Assembly (NCBI GenBank): GCA_009843585.1 | Contig: VYDC01000042.1 | Coordinates: 1 to 6,836, forward strand | From: Chloroflexota bacterium | GTDB lineage: Bacteria > Chloroflexota > Dehalococcoidia > UBA2979 | DNA length: 6,836 nt | Direction of reading: 5' to 3' | Part shown: positions 1 through 5,854 of the stretch, in pieces | How the letters are laid out: the number at the start of each line of letters is the position of its first letter | Numbering within the stretch: the stretch's first letter is position 1 | Translations under genes and position numbers: made by a program | Notes under the pieces: model-generated | Told to the model about the DNA's origin: nothing | Database searches by the model: none | Seen by the model: only the letters and a program-made list of their open reading frames with translations

Positions 1-578
1 TCGCAGAGCTCGGCGTGTCGATGGTGGATGCGCCGGTCTCGGGGGGCGTGCGGGGCGCCGAGGCCGGATCGCTGGCGATCATGGCGGGCGGCGAGCCTGA
101 GGACCTCGACCGCTGCGAGCCGCTCTTCGGCGCGATGGGGCGGACGGTCGTCCGCACCGGCGGGCTGGGATCCGGGCACGCGACGAAGGCGCTCAACAAC
201 TTCCTCTCGGCCTCGGCGATGATCGCGGCCACGGAGGCGGCGCTGGTGGCGAGGCGGTTCGGCCTCGACCCCCGGCTGATGATCGAGGCGGTGAACCACT
301 CGACGGGGCGCAGCTCCTCGACCGAGGAGAAGTTCCCGCGCTTCGTCTTCTCGGGCGATCTCGAGGCCGGCTTCGCGCTCGACCTGATGCTCAAGGACGT
401 CGCCTGCGCGGCCGACCTCGCGCGCGAGACCGGGACGCCGGCCCCGCTCGCCGGCGCGACCCGCGAGCTGCTCGCGGCCGCGCGGGAGGCCCTCCCGGAG
501 GGCGCCGACTACATGCAGATCGTGCGCCACCTGGAGGCCCGGGCCGGGGCCTCCATCGCCGGGCCGGGCGGCTCGTAG
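1..578 (+). CDS. 3-hydroxyisobutyrate dehydrogenase-family NAD(P)-dependent oxidoreductase, C-terminal part
   Basis: The reading frame is open from base 3 and ends at TAG 576-578. The gene starts upstream of the window, so the N-terminal Rossmann domain is mostly missing. The visible part (about 191 residues) opens with the substrate-binding DAPVSGG motif (bases 27-47), followed by a G-S-L-A-I-M-A-G-G stretch typical of beta-hydroxyacid dehydrogenases. Next comes G-H-A-T-K-A-L-N-N, whose Lys (codon 186-188) and Asn are the family's catalytic and substrate-contacting residues. The rest is the all-helical C-terminal domain. The family oxidises or reduces 3-hydroxyacids with NAD(P), for example 3-hydroxyisobutyrate, tartronate semialdehyde and related acids; the substrate here cannot be told. 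A GTG at 15 and an ATG at 21 lie inside the conserved motif and are not the start. The gene converges on the - strand cluster, so it is not in the same operon. Confidence 0.9.
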   Translation, partial: AELGVSMVDAPVSGGVRGAEAGSLAIMAGGEPEDLDRCEPLFGAMGRTVVRTGGLGSGHATKALNNFLSASAMIAATEAALVARRFGLDPRLMIEAVNHSTGRSSSTEEKFPRFVFSGDLEAGFALDLMLKDVACAADLARETGTPAPLAGATRELLAAAREALPEGADYMQIVRHLEARAGASIAGPGGS

Positions 579-592
579 GGGGCGGCGCCCCC
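578..592. terminator. GC hairpin between convergent genes
   Basis: A perfect 6-bp stem GGGGGC/GCCCCC (578-583 and 587-592) with a 3-base loop sits exactly in the 22-bp gap between the stop of the + strand dehydrogenase and the stop of the - strand amidohydrolase. Its position fits a bidirectional transcription stop. There is no T-tract on either side, so it is not a classical intrinsic terminator, and short GC dyads are common at this base composition. Confidence 0.35.
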
Positions 593-600
593 GGGCCGTC

Positions 601-2064
601 TCAGTCGATGTAGCGCCAGCCGCGGGAGGACTCGCCTGAGCCCCGCTCCGGGAGCGTCGCCAGGTAGCCGGCGCGGCGGAAGAGCTCCATCGACGCCTCC
701 TCGGCCTCGCGGATCACCTCCGCCTCGTCCCAGACGGTGACGCGGCCTGCGTCGAGGAGCACGCGCCCGTCCACCAGCACCATCTCGACATGCGATGCGT
801 CGGTGCTGTGCACGAGGTAGCTCAGGGTGCGGCGCTGCTCCATCGCGGGCGCGAAGTCGGGGCCGCTCATGTCGACGACGACGAGGTCGGCGGCCGCGCC
901 CTGCTCGATGCCGCGGACGCGCGGGTCGAGGAAGAGGTGGCTCTGGCCCGCGCGCGTCGCCATCTCGAGCAGGAGCTCGGTCGTGATCTCCTGGTCGTGG
1001 TCGGTGGTGTCGCCGCTCCGCTCCTCGTACTCCCTGCGCACGGCGACCGAGGTGAGCAGGCGGCGCATCACCTGCCAGACCGAGGACTTCGGGCCTCCCA
1101 TCGGCCCGTCGTTGCCCAGCGCCGGGACCACTCCCACGGCGAGGAAGTGGTGGAGACCCGGCCCCATCTCGTCGCGGATGCGCGGCGGGACCAGGCAGGC
1201 GGTGACGCCGTGCTCGGCCCAGATGGCGTACTCGTCGGGCTCGAGGTTGAACGACTTCCCGCCGGAGACCTGGTCGTCGAGGATGCCGATCTCGGCGGCG
1301 TGCTTGACGGCTCCGCCCCGGGTGTAGCCGCGGGCGGCGAGCGTGCGGCGCCACTCGGCGCCGGAGAGGTCGAGGTCGAACGGTACCCCGAGCCGGCGCA
1401 CTCCCTCGCGCAGGGCGACGAGCTCCTCGTCGGTCGCGACCCACGTGCCGTTGATGGGGCTCGCGGTCACGGTGATGCGGTCGCTGTTCCAGCGCCTCCC
1501 GAGGCGCTCGGTCTCGGAGAGCACGGCGTCGACGCTCTCCCGCGCGTCGGGCGGGATCATCTCGGCGGAGAGGTGGACGCGGGAGGCGAAGCCGCGCATC
1601 CCCGACTCGTCGATAGCGCGCAGCACGCCGTCCATGTTGTCGGGGGGCACGTTGGTGAAGTGCTGCTCGTGCACGGCGGTCGTGCCGGCCCGGAGCATGT
1701 CGAGCATGTGCAGGCGAACGAGCTTGTAGGAGATCTCCTCGCCGGCGTGCGACCAGAGGTCGTGCATCGTCGCCATCAGCCCGCCCATGCCGGCGCCCGG
1801 CCGCGGGCGGTCGTCGAGCCGTGCGCGCATGAGGACCTGGTCGAGGTGGTTGTGGGCGTTGACGAGCCCGGGAAGCACGGCCTTACCGCGGGCGTCGACG
1901 GTCCGCTCCGCCCGGACGGCGCAGCTCCGGTCGGGCCCGACGGCGACGATGTCGCGGCCGGAGACGGCGACGTACCCGTCGCGGTAGACGCGGCGCTCGT
2001 CGTCGAGCGTCACGACGTAGGCGTTGCGGAAGACGATGTCGGCTGAGGTCGGCTCTCCGGTCAC
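601..2064 (-). CDS. ATZ/TRZ-like metal-dependent amidohydrolase with altered active-site motifs
   Basis: The product is 487 aa, a usual length for the chlorohydrolase/deaminase branch of the amidohydrolase superfamily. Most members hydrolyse amines or halides from heterocycles (guanine, cytosine, triazine and SAH deaminases) in the cytosol. The N-terminal beta-sandwich (about residues 8-60) leads into P-G-L-V-N-A-H-N-H, the metal-binding HxH (H71, H73). A TIM barrel follows, with the late L-G-N-D-G Asp (D319). The C-terminal G-x-A-A-D-L-V-V-V-D segment (389-398) closes the sandwich. Oddly, the strand-5 His appears as D232 (context D-L-D-L-S-G-A-E-W), the strand-6 His as K270, and the usual NPxSN is V-P-P-R-I-R (292-297). 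The start is GTG at 2064, chosen because a strong purine-rich Shine-Dalgarno lies just upstream and the sandwich fold begins at about residue 8. The frame stays open far upstream into the LLM gene, but that part is not protein-like. It lies 50 bp after the LLM gene and is probably co-transcribed. Substrate unknown; a non-catalytic or altered-metal protein is possible. Confidence 0.88.
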   Translation of the reverse strand: MTGEPTSADIVFRNAYVVTLDDERRVYRDGYVAVSGRDIVAVGPDRSCAVRAERTVDARGKAVLPGLVNAHNHLDQVLMRARLDDRPRPGAGMGGLMATMHDLWSHAGEEISYKLVRLHMLDMLRAGTTAVHEQHFTNVPPDNMDGVLRAIDESGMRGFASRVHLSAEMIPPDARESVDAVLSETERLGRRWNSDRITVTASPINGTWVATDEELVALREGVRRLGVPFDLDLSGAEWRRTLAARGYTRGGAVKHAAEIGILDDQVSGGKSFNLEPDEYAIWAEHGVTACLVPPRIRDEMGPGLHHFLAVGVVPALGNDGPMGGPKSSVWQVMRRLLTSVAVRREYEERSGDTTDHDQEITTELLLEMATRAGQSHLFLDPRVRGIEQGAAADLVVVDMSGPDFAPAMEQRRTLSYLVHSTDASHVEMVLVDGRVLLDAGRVTVWDEAEVIREAEEASMELFRRAGYLATLPERGSGESSRGWRYID

Positions 2065-2067
2065 GGC

Positions 2068-2080
2068 TCTCTCCCCCCCC
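2068..2080 (-). promoter_or_regulatory. ribosome binding site of the amidohydrolase, containing a G8 tract
   Basis: Read on the - strand, eight G residues (2080-2073) run into AGAG and end 3 bases before the GTG at 2064. The GGGAG core is a good Shine-Dalgarno and decides this start within a frame that is open far upstream. The mononucleotide run could be length-variable. Confidence 0.55.
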
Positions 2081-2114
2081 GGAACGGGCAGCGGGCCTCG
2101 GGCTAGCCCGCCGC

Positions 2115-3119
2115 CTAGAGCGGGCGGGCGAACGTCTCGAGGATGCTGTCGTAGTTCTTCATGTGCCGCTCGAGCGGGACGGCGTGCCGCGGCGAGTAGA
2201 AGATGAGGCGGTCGAGCAGGCCGTCGTAGCGCTCCGCCTGCGAGCGCACCTCGGCCGGCGTCCCGACGAGGCAGCACGACTCGAGCATGCGGTCGGACAC
2301 CGCGTCGGCGACGTTCTCCATCTCGCCGCTGCGGAACGCGTCGCGCACCTGCCGCTTCTCCTCCTCCCAGCCGCCCGCGTCGAAGATGCAGTCGAAGGCA
2401 CGCGGCGAGAGGTAGAAGCCCAGCGTGATCGCCGCGTCGCGTCGCGCGGTGGCGCGGTCCTCGCTGATGGACGTCACGACGTCGGAGGTGAACGAGAAGC
2501 TCTCCCGCGACCGTCCACCGGCCTCGAGGCGCTCGCTGATGGTGGGGATGATCGTCTCCCGGAGGTACTGCACGCTGTTGATCGGGTGCCCGATCAGGCC
2601 GTCCGCCAGGTCGCCGGCGACGCGCAGCGAGAGCCTGTTGACCGCCGCCAGGTAGACCGGGACGGGAGCCGCCGGGCGGAATCCCCGCGCCCCCTGCAGG
2701 CGGAAGAAGCGCCGCTCCCACTGGATGCGGCCCTCGTTGGTCGTGAGCTCGCGGAGGAGCTCCAGGAACTCGCGGATGCGCGGCGCGGGGTGCTCGGCCT
2801 GATCGCCGAGGATGCCGTAGAAGCGGTTGAGCTGGGGCCGGACGCCGGAGCCGATGCCGGCGATGGCCCGGCCGCCGGCGAGCTCGCCGAGGTCGGCGAT
2901 CATGTCGGCGTGCGCGACCGGGTTGATGAGGGGCTGCACCACGACGGCGGTGCCCAGCGTGATCCGCTCGGTGTGCTGCGCGAAGGCGGCCAGGCGCAGG
3001 TAGCCGTGGCTACCCGATGTCCACGCGCTCTCGAAGCCGCTCGCCTCCGCCCTGCGCACGAGGCCGATCGCCTCTGTCGCGCTCACCTCGAGCGGTGCGA
3101 TCCCGATCTTCTCGACCAT
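2115..3119 (-). CDS. LLM-class oxidoreductase, F420-dependent type
   Basis: The product is 334 aa, normal for the luciferase-like TIM-barrel family. N-terminal K-I-G-I-A-P-L starts the first strand, and residues 21-33 (V-R-R-A-E-A-S-G-F-E-S-A-W) form the usual helix-strand element. I-T-L-G-T-A-V (53-59) and P-V-A-H-A (67-71) follow. The G-G-R-A-I-A-G-I-G-S-G motif at 82-92 is typical of F420-binding LLM proteins (methylene-tetrahydromethanopterin reductase-like and F420-dependent dehydrogenases). The C-terminal C-C-L-V-G-T-P-A-E-V segment is the family's conserved late loop. It lacks the E-H-x-F motif of true luciferases, which favours a hydride-transferring F420 enzyme over an FMN monooxygenase; this is inferred and FMN use is not excluded. 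Such enzymes oxidise alcohols or reduce C=C or C=N bonds. The ATG at 3119 has a strong GGAGGAG (3131-3125) 5 bases upstream. The next gene in the same direction is the amidohydrolase, 50 bp on. Confidence 0.9.
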   Translation of the reverse strand: MVEKIGIAPLEVSATEAIGLVRRAEASGFESAWTSGSHGYLRLAAFAQHTERITLGTAVVVQPLINPVAHADMIADLGELAGGRAIAGIGSGVRPQLNRFYGILGDQAEHPAPRIREFLELLRELTTNEGRIQWERRFFRLQGARGFRPAAPVPVYLAAVNRLSLRVAGDLADGLIGHPINSVQYLRETIIPTISERLEAGGRSRESFSFTSDVVTSISEDRATARRDAAITLGFYLSPRAFDCIFDAGGWEEEKRQVRDAFRSGEMENVADAVSDRMLESCCLVGTPAEVRSQAERYDGLLDRLIFYSPRHAVPLERHMKNYDSILETFARPL

Positions 3120-3148
3120 GGCGTCTCCTCCTTCGCGGCCCGGACGGC

Positions 3149-3154
3149 ACTATA
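3149..3154 (-). promoter_or_regulatory. candidate -10 element before the F420-type LLM gene
   Basis: The - strand reads TATAGT, a 5 of 6 match to TATAAT, inside the longest A/T run of this gap (3151-3157). Transcription from here would begin near 3142, about 23 bases before the ATG. No -35 box is visible: the right distance holds only GC-rich sequence that overlaps a hairpin. The site may be a real but activator-dependent promoter, or merely an A/T island. Confidence 0.35.
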
Positions 3155-3168
3155 TATGCCCGCTCCGT

Positions 3169-3189
3169 CGGGCGGGCCCGGGCCGCCCG
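3169..3189 (-). terminator. GC-rich hairpin downstream of the CoA-transferase gene
   Basis: A 7-bp inverted repeat (CGGGCGG at 3169-3175 and CCGCCCG at 3183-3189) encloses a 7-base loop. It lies about 39 bases past the CoA-transferase stop and just ahead of the A/T island. It could end or attenuate transcription before the LLM gene. No U-run follows on the - strand, so termination is only possible, not shown. Confidence 0.3.
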
Positions 3190-3227
3190 GGGCCATCCCC
3201 GCCGCGACGTCCCGGGGCCCTGCGACG

Positions 3228-4568
3228 CTAGAGCGACATCGGGACGAGATCCCCGTGCACCGCGAGCGGAGCGCCCGTGAGGGCCCGGATCCGCTCCGGG
3301 TCGACGCCGGGCGCGTGCTCCCGGAGGACGAGGCCCGACCCGGCGATCTCGATCACGGCGAGGTCGGTCACCACGAGCGAGACGCAGCCGTCGCCGGCGG
3401 TGACGGGGAGGGAGCAGCGCTCGACCAGGCGGGGCGCGCCGGCGTGGGTGGTGTGCTCCATCACCACCCAGAGGCGCCTGGCGCTCTGCGCGAGATCCAT
3501 CGCGCCGCCGATGCCGCCGAGCCCGTCCTCGCCGCGCACGCTCCAGTTGGCGAAGGAGCCGCCCGAGGCGACCTCGTAGGCGCCGAGCACCGCGCAGTCG
3601 AGGCGCCCGCCGCGGATGAGCGCGAAGGAGGCCGCGTGGTCGAGGATCGCCGCGCCGGGATCGAGCGTGACCGGCTGGACGCCCGCGTTCACGACGTCGG
3701 GATCGGCGTCGGCGCCGGTCGCGAGGGCGCCGTAGCCGACGACGCCGTTCTCCGAGGTGAGCAGGATCCCGTCCCGGGGGTCGAGGAAGCTCGACGTGAG
3801 CGTCGGGATGCCGATTCCGAGGTTGACGACCCAGCCGGGCCGAAGCCGCCGGGCGATCACCCCCGCCATCTGCTCCCGCGAGAGGCGCCCGGCGACCGAG
3901 GCGCTCCCCTGCACGTGATCCGGGTCGATGGCGCCGCGCCCCGCCACGGGCTCCTCGACCTCGGCGATGACGAGGGCCGCGGCGGTCGCCATCAGCGGGT
4001 TGAAGTTCCTCGCCGCGCGGCGGTAGACGAGGTTCCCGGCGCGGTCGGCGCGGTGCGCGCGCAGCAGCGCCACGTCGGCGACGATCGCCGTCTCCAGCAG
4101 GTGCTCGCGCCCCTCGAAGAGCCGCGTCTCACGCCCCTCGGCGAGCGCCGTGCCGGCGGCCGCCGGGGTGTAGAAGGCGGGGATGCCCGCCCCGCCGGCG
4201 CGGATGCGCTCGGCGAGCGTCCCCTGGGCCACGAGTTCGCAGCGCACGCGCCCGTCGCGGATCGCCTGCTCGGCCGGCCCGGGGATCGACGGTCGGGTCG
4301 AGGCGGAGAAGGAGACGACGAGGCGCGAGACGCGGCCGTCGGCGACCAGGTCGCCTATGGTCTTGACGTCCGGCCGGGGGCTCTGGTAGCCGACCGAGTT
4401 GGCGACGATCGTCAGATCGCGGGTGCCGCGGCGGTGGAGCGCCCGCAGCAGGTTCCAGGGCGTTCCCGGCCCGAAGCCCGGCACCAGGATCGACGCGCCG
4501 TCGGAGACGCCCTCCAGGGCGGCGTCGACGCTCGGCGCGATCTCGGGTCCGCTGTGACGATGCCCCAC
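3228..4568 (-). CDS. fused alpha-beta 3-oxoacid CoA-transferase (SCOT/AtoDA-type, family I)
   Basis: The product is 446 aa and joins both subunits of a family I CoA-transferase in alpha-then-beta order. The alpha half (about 12-220) shows P-G-F-G (30-33), L-T-I-V-A-N (52-57), Q-G-T-L-A-E-R-I-R-A-G-G-A-G-I-P-A-F-Y-T (115-134), G-N-L-V-Y-R (178-183) and A-R-N-F-N-P (186-191). The beta half (about 228-446) shows V-N-L-G-I-G-I-P-T (248-256) and S-E-N-G, with the nucleophilic Glu E273 that forms the enzyme-CoA thioester in this family, then G-G-A-M-D-L. These enzymes move CoA from an acyl-CoA such as succinyl-CoA to a free 3-oxoacid or related acid. The alpha-beta junction is tight, with no SCOT-like linker. 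The start is GTG 4568: an in-frame TAA lies at 4580-4578 and AAGGTGG precedes the GTG. The LuxA-like gene ends 38 bp upstream, so co-transcription is likely. The acyl substrate is unknown. Confidence 0.94.
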   Translation of the reverse strand: MGHRHSGPEIAPSVDAALEGVSDGASILVPGFGPGTPWNLLRALHRRGTRDLTIVANSVGYQSPRPDVKTIGDLVADGRVSRLVVSFSASTRPSIPGPAEQAIRDGRVRCELVAQGTLAERIRAGGAGIPAFYTPAAAGTALAEGRETRLFEGREHLLETAIVADVALLRAHRADRAGNLVYRRAARNFNPLMATAAALVIAEVEEPVAGRGAIDPDHVQGSASVAGRLSREQMAGVIARRLRPGWVVNLGIGIPTLTSSFLDPRDGILLTSENGVVGYGALATGADADPDVVNAGVQPVTLDPGAAILDHAASFALIRGGRLDCAVLGAYEVASGGSFANWSVRGEDGLGGIGGAMDLAQSARRLWVVMEHTTHAGAPRLVERCSLPVTAGDGCVSLVVTDLAVIEIAGSGLVLREHAPGVDPERIRALTGAPLAVHGDLVPMSL

Positions 4569-4572
4569 GCCC

Positions 4573-4579
4573 CCACCTT
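4573..4579 (-). promoter_or_regulatory. ribosome binding site deciding the GTG start of the CoA-transferase
   Basis: The - strand reads AAGGTGG (6 of 7 to AAGGAGG), 4 bases before the GTG at 4568. The in-frame TAA overlaps its upstream edge, so no earlier start is possible. Confidence 0.6.
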
Positions 4580-4606
4580 ACGCGAGCGGGCGCGCGTGTC
4601 CGGGGC

Positions 4607-5710
4607 TCAGGCCCGGCCGACGCCCGCGGCCTCGGCCGCGAACTCGGGCATCACCTCGCGGCCGAAGCGCTCCATCGAGCGCAGCACCATCTCGTGGGGC
4701 AGGTCGCCCCACGTGAAGGAGAGCATCATCCCGCGCACGCCGGCGTCGCGGATCTCCCTGAGCCCCTCGCGCACGGTCTCCGGGGAGCCGAGGATGAAGC
4801 CGCGGGAGATCAGGTCGGCGACCGCCTCCTCCGGCGTCGAGTCGGGCGAGCTCCACTTCTGGGAGGCGTTCTGCGCGGCGCGGGCGCGGTTGTCGACGTC
4901 CGCGGGGTTGAAGGTCTGCCGGGAGTGCTGCAGGTGGGCGTGCAGCCGGAACGTCGCCTCCTGCACGTCGTCGTGCGCCTGCTGGTCCGTCGGAGCCACG
5001 TAGATGCTGCGCTGCAGCGTGCACGAGTCGAGGGCGCTCTCGATCTCGTGCGCCGGGTGCGACGCCTCCTCCATCGACCGCCGGTAGAAGGCGAGGCGCT
5101 CGGTGGCCCGGCCGAGGTCGAGGCGCGGCATCATGATCGGATAGCCGCGTGCGGCCGCCCACGCCACGGTGTCGTCCGAGAGCACGGAGAGCATCAGCGG
5201 CGGATGCGGCTTCTGCACCGGGGCGGGCCGGACCCCGGGGATCCGGAGCCGGAAGTGCTCGCCCTCGTAGGGCGTGTTGTCGCCGGCCCAGGCGCGCTCC
5301 ATGAGCTCTATGGCCTCGAACATGCGCTCGCGCTGTCCCTCGGAGCGCGCCCCGAAGGCGACGTACTCGTACTCGTTGAAGGCGGAGCCGCGGCCGATGC
5401 CGATCGTGAGCCGGCCGTCGAGCAGGTTGTCGAGCAGGCTCGTCTGTATCAGGAGCCTCGTCGGGTGGTGGATCGCCATCTGCACCACGGCGAAGCCGAC
5501 CCGTATGCGGCTCGTCCGCTGCGAGAGCGCGGCGCCGAAGACGATCGGGTCGGCGTATCCGCTCTCGCCGGTGAAGTTGTGCTCGGTGAGCCACGCGTAG
5601 TCGAAGCCGAGCGCCTCGGCGGCCTCGATCTGCTGCAGCTGCTCCTCGATGACCCGGCGGTCGTCGGCGGGGCCCGGGGAGAGCGGCAAGTGGAAGGTCC
5701 CGAAGCGCAT
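4607..5710 (-). CDS. LuxA-like LLM-class flavin-dependent monooxygenase
   Basis: The product is 367 aa, close to bacterial luciferase alpha (about 355 aa). It opens M-R-F-G-T-F and carries G-F-D-Y-A-W-L-T-E-H-N-F at 35-46. This aligns without gaps to the LuxA G-F-D-T-V-W-L-L-E-H-H-F stretch, as I recall it, and keeps the position of catalytic His44, while the neighbouring His45 is Asn here. I-H-H-P-T-R (80-85), L-L-D-N-L-L-D-G-R (92-100) and G-I-G-R-G (104-108) are the conserved strand and phosphate-loop regions. A late G-S-P-E-T-V-R-E-G segment is typical of the family. Members use FMNH2 and O2 to oxygenate aldehydes, sulfonates, heterocycles and others; a reductase partner is not in the window. 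No sign of LuxB or of bioluminescence genes is seen. The ATG at 5710 has GAGGAG 6 bases upstream. The next gene downstream is the CoA-transferase. The exact substrate is unknown. Confidence 0.92.
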   Translation of the reverse strand: MRFGTFHLPLSPGPADDRRVIEEQLQQIEAAEALGFDYAWLTEHNFTGESGYADPIVFGAALSQRTSRIRVGFAVVQMAIHHPTRLLIQTSLLDNLLDGRLTIGIGRGSAFNEYEYVAFGARSEGQRERMFEAIELMERAWAGDNTPYEGEHFRLRIPGVRPAPVQKPHPPLMLSVLSDDTVAWAAARGYPIMMPRLDLGRATERLAFYRRSMEEASHPAHEIESALDSCTLQRSIYVAPTDQQAHDDVQEATFRLHAHLQHSRQTFNPADVDNRARAAQNASQKWSSPDSTPEEAVADLISRGFILGSPETVREGLREIRDAGVRGMMLSFTWGDLPHEMVLRSMERFGREVMPEFAAEAAGVGRA

Positions 5711-5741
5711 CGGCGGCTCCTCGTCGTCTGCTCGGTGGCGC

Positions 5742-5758
5742 GGCGCCCGGGAGGCGCC
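5742..5758. other. inverted repeat in the leader of the LuxA-like gene
   Basis: Two GGCGCC hexamers (5742-5747 and 5753-5758) flank a 5-base loop, giving a 6-bp all-GC hairpin about 32 bases before the ATG. It could form in the mRNA leader. At this base composition such dyads are frequent, so its role is uncertain. Confidence 0.3.
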
Positions 5759-5823
5759 CGGCCCGCCGGCCGGAGCCTACACGAGGCCGGCCCGCGGTCG
5801 CATCCGGGAGCCGGCGGCCCGGC

Positions 5824-5849
5824 CCGGCGCGCGGGGCCTGAGGCGCCGG
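5824..5849 (-). terminator. GC hairpin just after the MaoC-like gene
   Basis: A 7-bp perfect stem (CCGGCGC at 5824-5830, GCGCCGG at 5843-5849) with a 12-base loop begins 5 bases past the TAG of the MaoC-like gene. It fits a transcript-end or mRNA-stabilising hairpin. No U-tract follows, and the 144-bp gap it sits in is GC-rich throughout, with several smaller GGCCGG dyads and no convincing promoter. Confidence 0.3.
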
Positions 5850-5854
5850 CCGTC

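Noticed and set aside
790..2046. A 418-codon + strand frame antisense to the amidohydrolase
   Set aside because: It shows no motif and no plausible ribosome binding site, and its composition is that of a shadow frame.
2065..2721. N-terminal extension of the amidohydrolase frame into the LLM gene
   Set aside because: The extension is Arg/Gly/Ala-rich and out of phase with the real LLM gene. The Shine-Dalgarno and the normal family N-terminus place the start at 2064.
2163..5003. A 946-codon open frame on the + strand antisense to the LLM and CoA-transferase genes
   Set aside because: It spans three real genes and their gaps. Its product is Arg/Gly/Ala/Asp/Val-rich with no family motif. It is an artefact of high-GC codon use.
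4607..5710. True bacterial luciferase (luxA)
   Set aside because: No luxB, luxCDE or partner subunit is present, and the second motif His is Asn. The wider monooxygenase family is the safer call.
5773..5783. TGTAGGCT-like sequence (- strand) as a -10 for the LuxA-like gene
   Set aside because: It matches only 3 of 6 positions and has no -35 at a workable distance.
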